Under the pieces are notes generated by a model. That model was not told the origin of the DNA and ran no database searches. It was given only the letters and a program-made list of their open reading frames with translations. Below, in pieces: positions 35,898 through 43,902 of a DNA stretch of 64,000 nucleotides. Origin of the DNA: an uncultured Acetatifactor sp. (GTDB lineage Bacteria; Bacillota; Clostridia; Lachnospirales; Lachnospiraceae); the NCBI GenBank assembly GCA_910587555.1, contig CAJULV010000001.1, positions 19,142 through 83,141 on the forward strand, given 5' to 3'. A program made the translations under genes and the position numbers. Within the stretch, counting starts at the first letter, position 1, and every line of letters starts with the position of its first letter.

Positions 35898-36053
35898 GTG
35901 AAGGCATGTATTTTTTCGTTTTCCGATTTTATACATTATGAGGAACTGGTAAGTGCAAAAACATCCTTGATAAAGCAGGGGGGCAAATGGTATGATTGGA
36001 AAAGGACGTCCCTCAATTGCAGGACGAAGAGGATACGATGGAAGGAGAACAGT

Positions 36054-36527
36054 ATGCGCAGCAATCTGACAACGCTTTGCTACATTGAAAAGGAAGACAG
36101 CTATCTGATGATGCACAGGGTTAAAAAGGAGAAGGATATCAATAAGGACAAATGGATTGGCGTGGGCGGGCATTTTGAGAAGGACGAATCGCCGGAGGAC
36201 TGCCTGCTGCGGGAAGTATATGAGGAGACAGGGCTTACGCTGACCTCCTGGCGGCTGCGGGGCATCATTACCTTCAGTACTGATGTCTGTGATACGGAAT
36301 ATATGTTTCTCTACACGGCTGACGGTTATACGGGAAGGCAGACGGAATGCAGTGAAGGAAACCTGGAATGGGTGGAAAAGTCCAGGGTGGCTGAACTGCC
36401 CCTCTGGGAGGGGGACAGGATATTTTTCCGTCTTCTGGATGAAAACGCGGCATTTTTTTCCCTGAAGCTCAGGTATGTAGGCGATACGCTTGCGGAGGCC
36501 GTTCTGGACGGGCGGAGGTTACAGTAA
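36054..36527 (+). CDS. Nudix hydrolase (MutT/8-oxo-dGTP diphosphatase-like)
   Basis: The product has 157 residues from the ATG at 36054, which follows AAGGAG by 6 nt. The Nudix box is complete: GHFEKDESPEDCLLREVYEE then TGL, with the metal-binding Glu residues in REVYEE. The N-terminal LTTLCYIEKEDSYLMMHR and KWIGVGGHFE resemble the 8-oxo-dGTP diphosphatases of clostridia. The longer upstream frame (from 35886) has no family similarity. The function is probably removal of oxidised nucleotides, though Nudix substrates are hard to predict. The 280 bp that follow hold only a TATAAT at 36637 without a good -35 box. Confidence 0.88.
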   Translation: MRSNLTTLCYIEKEDSYLMMHRVKKEKDINKDKWIGVGGHFEKDESPEDCLLREVYEETGLTLTSWRLRGIITFSTDVCDTEYMFLYTADGYTGRQTECSEGNLEWVEKSRVAELPLWEGDRIFFRLLDENAAFFSLKLRYVGDTLAEAVLDGRRLQ

Positions 36528-36808
36528 ATCCATCTCTTATGCAGCCGGATAATTCAGGTCTCAGAATGTGGCCGGGGAACTGTTGGACAGCGAAAAGCCA
36601 GATGAGATTACAGTAGCTTATTCACGAAAAATGATGTATAATTAGTGAGTGCCGATTGCAAAAGGATGAATGCACGAGGTATCAGGATGCGAATTTTGAG
36701 TTATCAGAAGCGGAGAGGGGTGGTATTTTCGTAGGATACAGGATTGGTAAAAAGAAAAAACAGAAAAATAATACATAATATGAATTGAAGCAGGAAGGAA
36801 GAACGAAA

Positions 36809-38446
36809 ATGAATACCGAATCAAAAAGCATACTGAAAAAATCCGCCGGCAGTTTGTTTACGGCGGGGCTTGCCATCTGTGTGGGGGCAGGTTTGAGTAT
36901 CCTTTATCTGGAGTGTATCAGACTTTTGGCGGACAGTGTCTTAACGAAAAATGCGGGCAGAATATGGGGCATATTCGCAGTATTTGCAGCGAGCCTGCTC
37001 CTGTCAGCGCTGCTTCTCTGCCTTCAAAACAGTAAGGCTTTGACGATTAAGCAGAGGCTGATAGAATCCCTGGAGCAAAAATCCATGGACATTTGGCTTG
37101 GTTCAAATTATAAAAACAAAGAAAATGCTGAAAAAATGCTGCCCATTATCCGAAACGATATTTTTACATATTCCGAGCAGCTTTCAGGATTTATATTCAA
37201 AGTAATCGGAACTGCTGTCTCGGTGATTTTGACAGGTATCTATGTCTTTCTGATTGAGCCATGGCTTTTGGCCCTGACCCTTTTCCTGTCCCTGGCAGCC
37301 ATTTCAGTCAGTGCCTACCGGGGAAGAAAGCTGCCGGAACAGAATGGGAAGCTTTATTTTCATATGGGCGCAATTTATAATCACAATGCGGAGCTGGTGC
37401 GGAACCGGGAGGCCGCCTATGCGCTCAACGGTGAAAGGGTGATTAAACCCTATCAAAAAGAGATTGCGGACTATAAAATTGACCAGGCAAAAATTTTAGG
37501 CACAATGACAATGCAGAGAATTTTAGGCTCGGCAAACACCATTTTGAATACCTGCGCCGTCCTGATTATCGGGGGATATGGGGTTTCCAGGGGCAGCATT
37601 GAAATCAGCGATTTGATTGTGCTTTTGGCGGCTGTGGGATCTCTGACCAATACGCTGTATCAAATTCCCGGCTGTATTTCAGAGTATCAGCAGCTTAAGG
37701 GCATGGACAGCAGAATTAACGCCTTGCTGATTCCGCAGGTTGAAGCTTGCGACGGAACTGATGATGTGGAAAAAATTACGTCCATTTCGGCGAAAAATGT
37801 AAGCTTTGCCTATGAAGATGGAAACGGTGAAATCCAGGGAAAAGATCTCCTTGAAAGCGTAAATATAGAGCTAAAATCAGGGGAATGCCTGATGATAAAA
37901 GGAGCGTCAGGCTGCGGCAAATCCACTCTGCTGAAAATTTTTGCGGATATGTTAAAAGGTTACAAAGGAACGATACTCTGCGGCGGTAAAAATCTGAAAG
38001 ACATAAAGGAAAACACCTATTGGAATAGAATTTTATATTTAAGTCAGGAACCGCAGCTGATTTCAGGTACCCTGAAAGAAAATATCACACTGTTTAAAGA
38101 GGCGGATGAAAGGAAGCTCGATTATGCATTGGAGCAGACAGGATTAAAAAAACGGATTCCCCAATTTGAAAAAGGACTGGACACGCCTGTTTCCGCGCTG
38201 AATCTGTCTTCGGGGGAACAGCAGAGAATCTGCCTTGCCAGAGCCTTTTACGGAGATTATGATGTGATCATTTCCGATGAAAGCTTCTCCGCGGTAGACC
38301 CTGACTCCCGCAGGGAGATATTCGGAAAAATCCTGACACAGATCAAGGAGAAGTCCCAGATCCTGATCATGTCCTCACATACGGATTTTGATGATCATTC
38401 CCAGAGTTGTGTAAAAATTTTCGATATGGGAGGAAAAAATCAATGA
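36809..38446 (+). CDS. ABC exporter half-transporter (pair, first gene)
   Basis: The product has 545 residues with a six-span membrane domain and an ATPase: Walker A IKGASGCGKSTLLK, Q-loop YLSQEPQLI, signature LSSGEQQRICLA, Walker B VIISDESFSAVDP and, at the end, SSHT as the switch His. The Walker B has Asp-Glu preserved. The ATG at 36809 follows GGAAGGA by 11 nt. It overlaps the next gene by ATGA, so the two are a heterodimeric exporter. This pair has A/T-richer codons (AAA, ATT, TTT) than its neighbours, a possible sign of separate origin. Confidence 0.88.
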   Translation: MNTESKSILKKSAGSLFTAGLAICVGAGLSILYLECIRLLADSVLTKNAGRIWGIFAVFAASLLLSALLLCLQNSKALTIKQRLIESLEQKSMDIWLGSNYKNKENAEKMLPIIRNDIFTYSEQLSGFIFKVIGTAVSVILTGIYVFLIEPWLLALTLFLSLAAISVSAYRGRKLPEQNGKLYFHMGAIYNHNAELVRNREAAYALNGERVIKPYQKEIADYKIDQAKILGTMTMQRILGSANTILNTCAVLIIGGYGVSRGSIEISDLIVLLAAVGSLTNTLYQIPGCISEYQQLKGMDSRINALLIPQVEACDGTDDVEKITSISAKNVSFAYEDGNGEIQGKDLLESVNIELKSGECLMIKGASGCGKSTLLKIFADMLKGYKGTILCGGKNLKDIKENTYWNRILYLSQEPQLISGTLKENITLFKEADERKLDYALEQTGLKKRIPQFEKGLDTPVSALNLSSGEQQRICLARAFYGDYDVIISDESFSAVDPDSRREIFGKILTQIKEKSQILIMSSHTDFDDHSQSCVKIFDMGGKNQ

Positions 38447-40029
38447 AAATGTTAAATAGACTGAAATCCACAGCCATTATTTTAAAAAATCATAAGCTGA
38501 AATTTGCGGCTCTGCTGATTGCATTTTCTTTGGTATCCTTTGCGCTGCCATTGACTGCTCCCTTTCTGATACAGTCTATTATGGGCCGGATAGAAAGGGG
38601 CGTGCAGGTCACGCCATGGATGATTTTGTTTATTATTTTGGCATCCTTATGCATGCTTGCATTGGATTACCTGATCAATGTATATGGAAATGTAATGTGC
38701 GCAAACCTTATCTACAGAGGCTCGGCGGATTTGTATAAAGATCTGTTTGCGCTGCCCTACGGTGAGAGGGAAGAAAAATACAATGAGGAAGATTTGCTCC
38801 AGAACATTACCGCATTTACCGATTCCGCCCTCTCCTTATGGGTTATGATCATCAGTCTGGTGATCAGTGTAATTGTAATGGGCGTTCTGCTGATTTTCTC
38901 GGTGAATGTTCATTATACCGTTTCCTTTTTTATTTTGGCGCATATTGGCATCACAATTTTTGCAGGAAAAAAGATCAACGGCATATCCGAAACATATGCC
39001 TCCCGGCTCCAGGGCCTTGAAGCGGACAAAAATAAAAATATTGAAGAGCTGATGTATCAGGCGGATTTCATCAATATGAACAGCCTGCAGAGCGTCATAA
39101 GGCAGCGTTTTGACCAGACCAGAAGGGATATTTTCCGCGTTCAGTCCGAACAATTAAATAAAAATAATTTATATCTTTCCCTGCAGAAAGTGATAAGCGA
39201 ACTGGTAAGCGGATTTATTTATCCCGTTTTGGGATTTTTGCCGGGCAGCGTCAACATAGCGGGAGGAAATCTGGCTTCCGTGAAAAGTATTATTGAAGAA
39301 TCAGGAAAGCAGACCCAGAATATACAGCAGATGGCGGCCTATATCCCCTATAATACCGTGCCGATTGACAATGGCAGGGAACTTTTTGGCCTGAAAAGAG
39401 AAACAAAATCTCAAAATCATGACAATAGCTGCGCACTGGCCATTGACAGGCTGTGTTTTGAGGCAGAGGGCAGAAAAATCCTCTCGGATATCAGTTTATG
39501 CCTAAAAGAGGGAGAGCATATCGCCATAATGGGGGAAAACGGCAGCGGAAAATCCACATTGCTTCGCTGTATCATGGGGATGTATGCTCCCACCTCAGGC
39601 AGTATCACATTGTTTGGCAAATCCCCTGCAGATGATGCCGCATATTTTAGGGAAAACGGTATTTTTTCCTATATGCCCGCCTCTTCCCAGCTTTACGAAA
39701 CTACGGTTGACGACAATATCTTAATGGGCAGTTTCGACGAGATCAGTCTGGAGGACATAAAAAATGCCACAGGGGTCTCTGATTTTTCAGAGGGTGAAAT
39801 TTCTTCCGTGTCCCAGCTTTCAGGAGGGGAACAGCAGAGAATTAACGCAGCCAGAGCCTTTTCCAACAGCAGGGCGAAACTCATCCTTCTTGATGAGCCT
39901 ACCGCGTCCCTGGACAGGGAACATGCAGAAAAGCTGATGAATTTTATAAGAAGCAGCAAGGCAGCCGTGATTTACACCACGCACCGCGAGGAAGAAGCGG
40001 CATTTGCTGACAGCGTGATTCGGATGTAA
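38443..40029 (+). CDS. ABC exporter half-transporter (pair, second gene)
   Basis: The product has 528 residues; the start ATG overlaps the previous stop. The ATPase is complete: Walker A IMGENGSGKSTLL, Q-loop-like FSYMPASSQLYE, signature LSGGEQQRINAA, Walker B LILLDEPTASLD and switch His TTHRE. The last part of the membrane domain (about residues 245-300, FIYPVLGFLPGSVNIAGG) is less hydrophobic than normal and may lack a proper sixth span, so the subunit may be unusual or slightly degraded. It ends at the terminator at 40116. Confidence 0.85.
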   Translation: MKMLNRLKSTAIILKNHKLKFAALLIAFSLVSFALPLTAPFLIQSIMGRIERGVQVTPWMILFIILASLCMLALDYLINVYGNVMCANLIYRGSADLYKDLFALPYGEREEKYNEEDLLQNITAFTDSALSLWVMIISLVISVIVMGVLLIFSVNVHYTVSFFILAHIGITIFAGKKINGISETYASRLQGLEADKNKNIEELMYQADFINMNSLQSVIRQRFDQTRRDIFRVQSEQLNKNNLYLSLQKVISELVSGFIYPVLGFLPGSVNIAGGNLASVKSIIEESGKQTQNIQQMAAYIPYNTVPIDNGRELFGLKRETKSQNHDNSCALAIDRLCFEAEGRKILSDISLCLKEGEHIAIMGENGSGKSTLLRCIMGMYAPTSGSITLFGKSPADDAAYFRENGIFSYMPASSQLYETTVDDNILMGSFDEISLEDIKNATGVSDFSEGEISSVSQLSGGEQQRINAARAFSNSRAKLILLDEPTASLDREHAEKLMNFIRSSKAAVIYTTHREEEAAFADSVIRM

Positions 40030-40115
40030 CCGCTTCCCGGAATTGGCTGCCCTCTCCGGTTTCAAGGAACAATAGTTACTGTTCCAGGATTGGGATTAAT
40101 ATATGTTTAGCGATG

Positions 40116-40147
40116 AAAAAGGCAGTTTATCTTGACACTGCCTTTTT
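40116..40147 (+). terminator. Terminator of the exporter pair
   Basis: AAAAAGGCAGT (40116-40126) pairs perfectly with ACTGCCTTTTT (40137-40147) with a 10-nt loop. The loop and first bases of the right arm contain the TTGACA box of the next promoter. Confidence 0.85.
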
Positions 40148-40181
40148 CTTATGTTATAAATGTATTAAGCCTTTTAATACA
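40132..40181 (+). promoter_or_regulatory. Promoter and palindromic operator of the GntR operon
   Basis: TTGACA (40132-40137) and TATAAA (40155-40160) are separated by 17 bp. Directly after the -10 box is the perfect inverted repeat TGTATTAA-N5-TTAATACA (40161-40181), positioned so that a bound repressor would block transcription. YtrA-type GntR repressors are known to bind such sites upstream of their own operons, so autoregulation is likely. Confidence 0.82.
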
Positions 40182-40218
40182 CTTATTACTTTTCAGACAC
40201 GATAAGAGAGGAAGGAAC

Positions 40219-40581
40219 ATGATTTTGCTGGATTATCGGGATAAACGCCCCATCTATGAGCAAGTGGTGGAAAAGCTGGAACGCCTGATTGTCAGCGGCG
40301 GGCTGGAGCCGCTGACCAAGATGCCCAGTGTGCGCAGCCTGGCCATGGAGCTGTCCGTAAACCCCAATACCGTACAGCGCGCCTATGCCCAGCTGGAGCA
40401 GGACGGTTACCTGTACACCGTATCCGGACGGGGAAGCTTCGTTACCGCGGAGAGCGACTGGCGTGAGAATAAACAGGGCAAGGTGCTGCGGGAATGGAAA
40501 AATGTCACCATACAGGCCAGGGAAGCCGGGCTTTCCATGGAGCAGCTCAGTGAGCAGCTGCTCCGGATATATGAGGCTTGA
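40219..40581 (+). CDS. GntR-family repressor, YtrA subfamily
   Basis: The product has 120 residues, the short form typical of the YtrA subfamily: an N-terminal winged helix (about 8-75) and a small helical dimerisation tail. Diagnostic blocks are RPIYEQVVEKLERLIVSG, LTKMPSVRSLAMELSVNPNT and VQRAYAQLEQDGYLYTVSGR, then GSFVT. The ATG at 40219 follows GAGGAAGGA. YtrA proteins repress operons with ABC ATPases and permeases and respond to cell-wall-active drugs; the next two genes are such an ABC system. Autoregulation through the palindrome at 40161 is expected. Confidence 0.92.
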   Translation: MILLDYRDKRPIYEQVVEKLERLIVSGGLEPLTKMPSVRSLAMELSVNPNTVQRAYAQLEQDGYLYTVSGRGSFVTAESDWRENKQGKVLREWKNVTIQAREAGLSMEQLSEQLLRIYEA

Positions 40582-40651
40582 CAGGAGACTTTACGCTTTA
40601 GGGCCATGGTGCGGGGGGTATGGTAAGGGCATGAACTTTAGGGCCATGGCT

Positions 40652-40669
40652 CAGCGATTTAAATTAGGA
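40652..40669 (+). repeat. 18-bp leader repeat, copy 2
   Basis: Identical to 13069-13086 (CAGCGATTTAAATTAGGA) and placed just before the ABC ATPase start. The preceding 80 bp also hold two copies of TTTAGGGCCATGG (about 40599 and 40638), a short direct repeat. Confidence 0.65.
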
Positions 40670-40676
40670 TGAGCCA

Positions 40677-41579
40677 ATGATTGAAATTCAGAATGTGAGC
40701 AAACGTTTTGGCCGGGTGAAGGCTGTGGACGGCATCACTGCCAGGATAGAGGAAGGGCATGTGTTCGGGCTTATCGGGACCAACGGGGCCGGAAAGTCTA
40801 CGCTGATGCGTCTGCTGTGCGGCGTGATGAAGCCGGATGAGGGGAAGATAACCGTGGACGGCGCTTTGGTATACGATAATCCAGAAGCGAAATCCCGTAT
40901 ATTTTACATTTCCGATGACCAGTATTTTTTCAGAAACGGGACGCCGAAGGACATGCTGTATTTCTACCGGACCTACTATCCGGAGTTTGACGCGGACAGG
41001 TGGAAGGAACTGATGGGGAAATTCGGGTTGGACAGCGGACGGAAAATCAATACCTTTTCCAAGGGAATGAAGAAGCAGCTGTCCGTTATCTGCGGAATCT
41101 GCGCGAACACGAAATACCTGTTCTGCGACGAGACTTTTGACGGGCTGGACCCGGTGATGCGCCAGGCGGTGAAGACGGTGTTTATCAGGGAGATAGAGTC
41201 CAGGGGGCTTACCCCGGTCATAGCCTCCCACAATCTGCGGGAGCTGGAAGATATCTGCGAGTATGTGGGGCTTCTGCACAAGGGCGGAATCCTTTTCGAG
41301 AAGGATATCGATGAGATGAAGCTGAATATACAGAAGATCCAGTGTGTGATTAAGGAGGAAGGCATGCTGCGCCAGATAAAGGAAGGCGTGGAAGTTCTCA
41401 CAGTGGAAAACAGGGGCGCGCTTTACACCTTCACGGCAAGAGGGCTGCGGGAAGATGTGGAAGCGTTTATGAAGGAGCTGAATCTCGTCTTTTATGAATT
41501 GCTTCCCCTGTCACTGGAGGAGATATTCATCAGCGAAACGGAGGTAAAGGGATATGACGTCAAAGCACTTATTCTTTAA
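40677..41579 (+). CDS. ABC transporter ATP-binding protein, YtrB-like
   Basis: The product has 300 residues. Motifs are Walker A LIGTNGAGKSTLM, signature FSKGMKKQLSVI, Walker B YLFCDETFDGLDP and switch His in ASHNLRELE. The catalytic Glu is present. The signature and the DETFDGLDP Walker B with Thr-Phe are typical of ATPases controlled by YtrA repressors. About 70 residues after the ATPase form a C-terminal extension probably contacting the permease. It overlaps the permease gene by 26 bp, so the two proteins are translationally linked. Substrate is unknown; members of this class are induced by antibiotics. Confidence 0.88.
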   Translation: MIEIQNVSKRFGRVKAVDGITARIEEGHVFGLIGTNGAGKSTLMRLLCGVMKPDEGKITVDGALVYDNPEAKSRIFYISDDQYFFRNGTPKDMLYFYRTYYPEFDADRWKELMGKFGLDSGRKINTFSKGMKKQLSVICGICANTKYLFCDETFDGLDPVMRQAVKTVFIREIESRGLTPVIASHNLRELEDICEYVGLLHKGGILFEKDIDEMKLNIQKIQCVIKEEGMLRQIKEGVEVLTVENRGALYTFTARGLREDVEAFMKELNLVFYELLPLSLEEIFISETEVKGYDVKALIL

Positions 41580-43722
41580 AGCAATGAAGGAGGATATGCG
41601 CCATAAGCTGTGGATGGCAGCACTTTCCGTTCTGGGGAATTTCCTGGTGCTGACGGTGGGATGGATGATATGGAGGAGCAATGCATTGAGGAGCTGGGGC
41701 GGCGTGCAGGGGCTGATGCAGAGCGGCGATGCCCGGATAATCGAGTCGTTTCAGGAGGAGGCGGCCGGTATCTTCGGAGCCTATCTGATGATAGCCGGAG
41801 GAATTATTGCCATATTGACAGCCATTATGACAGGGCTGTTCAGCTTCCGCTATCTGTTTCACAGGAATATGGTTGATACCTGCCACAGCCTGCCCGTAAA
41901 ACGGGATACTCTGTACGGGATAAAATATGTGAACGGAATTCTGATCTGGCTTGTTCCCTTTCTGGTGAGCCTGCTGCTGACATTTTTTATGTGCTGCGGC
42001 CTGCTGAGGCAGGTGGGAGGGGAGGCAAGGATTCCGAAAATCGCGTCGGACGCACTTTGCGGCATTTTTATTTTGACGGTTATATATCTGCTGGTGTATC
42101 ACGTGGGCCTGGCTGCGGTGATGATCAGCGGCAATGTGCTGAATACACTGGTATCCATGATGATACTGGGATTTGGAGTGATGACGTCATACGGGCTGAT
42201 CATCGGATTCTTTAGTGTTTATATGGGCACTTATTACATGCCGCCAGTGGATCTGGACACGGTAGTATACGGGTCACCGCTTATTTCCGCACCTTTTTTC
42301 CTGTTTCACTGGGTGGATGAGGCAGACTTTTGGGAGATAGGCAGAGGGCTCCTGCTGAGTGCCGGGATGATGGCAGTTCTGGGAGCCGGGGCATGGCTTC
42401 TGTATCGGAATCGGGCTTCAGAAGCGGCGGAACAGGGGATCTGGAATAAAACGACAGCATTTATCCTGCGGACGGTTGTGGGTGTGGCTGCGGGTATGTG
42501 CGGCTGGGGCTTTTTCATGATATTGGTGTCGGATTCCCGTGCACTGGGCTGGGGTTTGTTCGGGGCCGTTCTTGCAGGGGTCTGTATATTCGGTGTGATG
42601 GATATTATTTTCCAGATGGATTTCAAGGCATTTTTTTCCCATAAGGTGCAGATGGCGGGTACAGTGGCGGCTTCGCTCCTGATCTGCTTTACATTTTACT
42701 GGGACTGGTTTGGATATGATACCCGCCTGCCGGAACCGGAAGAGATCGCGGAGATTGCCGTTTTTGACATGAATCTGACGAATCATTATTTATTTAGGAT
42801 GCCGGATGATGCCCGGCTTGAAAATATGCACTATCAGGATTCGGATACGATTTACGCGTTTCTGGAACGCATGGTGGGGCATGAGCGCGAGGAAGGATTT
42901 TTGGGAGAAACTGACAGGATAGGCGTTAAGGTTACTCTGAACAGCGGCAGGAGCTATTACCGCAATTACTGGATGAGGAAAGAGGATAAAGAGGTTGCCT
43001 GGCCCATTCTGACCAGTGAGGAATATTTAAAAAACGCTTATCTGATAGACGATGCGACGCTGGAAGGTGACAGTGAATGCAGGCTGATTATGGGAGGGGA
43101 AGAGCGGTATGTGGGGAGAATCCTGCCTCAGATTCGTTCCGCCGCTGAGGCATATAACAGGGAGGTACTGGAAGCTCCGGACAAAGCGCTGCTGAGGGAT
43201 GGGAAACTGGTTGCGGAGGTAATATTTGGGGGATACTATGAGACGGCTGACGGAGGTTTCAGGAGGCGTGAGGTGATCATGGAGGTGTATGATTACATGG
43301 TGAACACCGTGGCGGCATTGCAGGCAGCAGGCTTTGAATTGCCTGACGCAGGAGAACTGGGCATTGAAAGCTTCGTGCTGGCGCTGGAATGCGAAGAGGA
43401 TGCTACGCCGGAGGAACGTATAGCCTTGGCCAGGGAGCAGTACGGCGTCTCCGGGCCGAAGGAACAGGCTGCGCCGGACAGTGCGCAAACCGCCTTCGGG
43501 GATGTTGCGGTCTGGAATTCGCATCAGGTCAGCATTGCCGAAAGGGAAGAAGTGGAGGAACTTTTCGGGCTTCTCAGCTTCGAATATGCCTACTATTCTA
43601 ACAGTGTGTTTGGAGATGACTACGTTGATGTAATAAGTTTTATGAAGGACGGAAGTATCAGGGAATGGTGTCTTCCCAAAGGTGCATTGCCGGAAAAATA
43701 TATTCTTAGATTCGGGAAGTGA
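41554..43722 (+). CDS. Large ABC permease with C-terminal soluble domain
   Basis: The product has 722 residues. The first 385 form about ten membrane segments in the layout of YtrC-type ABC-2 permeases (LSVLGNFLVLTVGWMIW, MTGLFSFRYLFHRNMVDT). The following 330 residues are soluble, extracellular if the last span exits (YWDWFGYDTRLPEPEEI), and resemble DUF6449-type ends. A short repeated HKLW/HSLPVKRDTLYG segment marks the first cytoplasmic loop, typical of this family. The ATG follows GGAGGT. It is the last gene of the GntR operon and ends 180 bp before secA. Confidence 0.82.
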   Translation: MTSKHLFFKAMKEDMRHKLWMAALSVLGNFLVLTVGWMIWRSNALRSWGGVQGLMQSGDARIIESFQEEAAGIFGAYLMIAGGIIAILTAIMTGLFSFRYLFHRNMVDTCHSLPVKRDTLYGIKYVNGILIWLVPFLVSLLLTFFMCCGLLRQVGGEARIPKIASDALCGIFILTVIYLLVYHVGLAAVMISGNVLNTLVSMMILGFGVMTSYGLIIGFFSVYMGTYYMPPVDLDTVVYGSPLISAPFFLFHWVDEADFWEIGRGLLLSAGMMAVLGAGAWLLYRNRASEAAEQGIWNKTTAFILRTVVGVAAGMCGWGFFMILVSDSRALGWGLFGAVLAGVCIFGVMDIIFQMDFKAFFSHKVQMAGTVAASLLICFTFYWDWFGYDTRLPEPEEIAEIAVFDMNLTNHYLFRMPDDARLENMHYQDSDTIYAFLERMVGHEREEGFLGETDRIGVKVTLNSGRSYYRNYWMRKEDKEVAWPILTSEEYLKNAYLIDDATLEGDSECRLIMGGEERYVGRILPQIRSAAEAYNREVLEAPDKALLRDGKLVAEVIFGGYYETADGGFRRREVIMEVYDYMVNTVAALQAAGFELPDAGELGIESFVLALECEEDATPEERIALAREQYGVSGPKEQAAPDSAQTAFGDVAVWNSHQVSIAEREEVEELFGLLSFEYAYYSNSVFGDDYVDVISFMKDGSIREWCLPKGALPEKYILRFGK

Positions 43723-43827
43723 GCGCGATATTGCCTGATTGGCGTCCGATATTGACGATGATACCCTGCAGGAAGGGAATAAATGCGGGCAAAATGCGTT
43801 ATTTGAACAGAATTTGGTGCCTTGGTG

Positions 43828-43856
43828 TTGAATCTGCGGGACAAATCTGTTACAAT
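43828..43856 (+). promoter_or_regulatory. secA: Promoter of secA
   Basis: TTGAAT (43828-43833) and TACAAT (43851-43856) with 17-bp spacing, 46 bp before the start codon. Confidence 0.8.
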
Positions 43857-43902
43857 ACAAGTTAGGTTTTGATAGACGGACCGCAGAAAGGTATGAATAG
43901 TC

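Noticed and set aside
35886..36053. N-terminal extension of the Nudix protein
   Set aside because: The frame is open, but the ATG at 36054 has an ideal ribosome site and the family similarity begins there.
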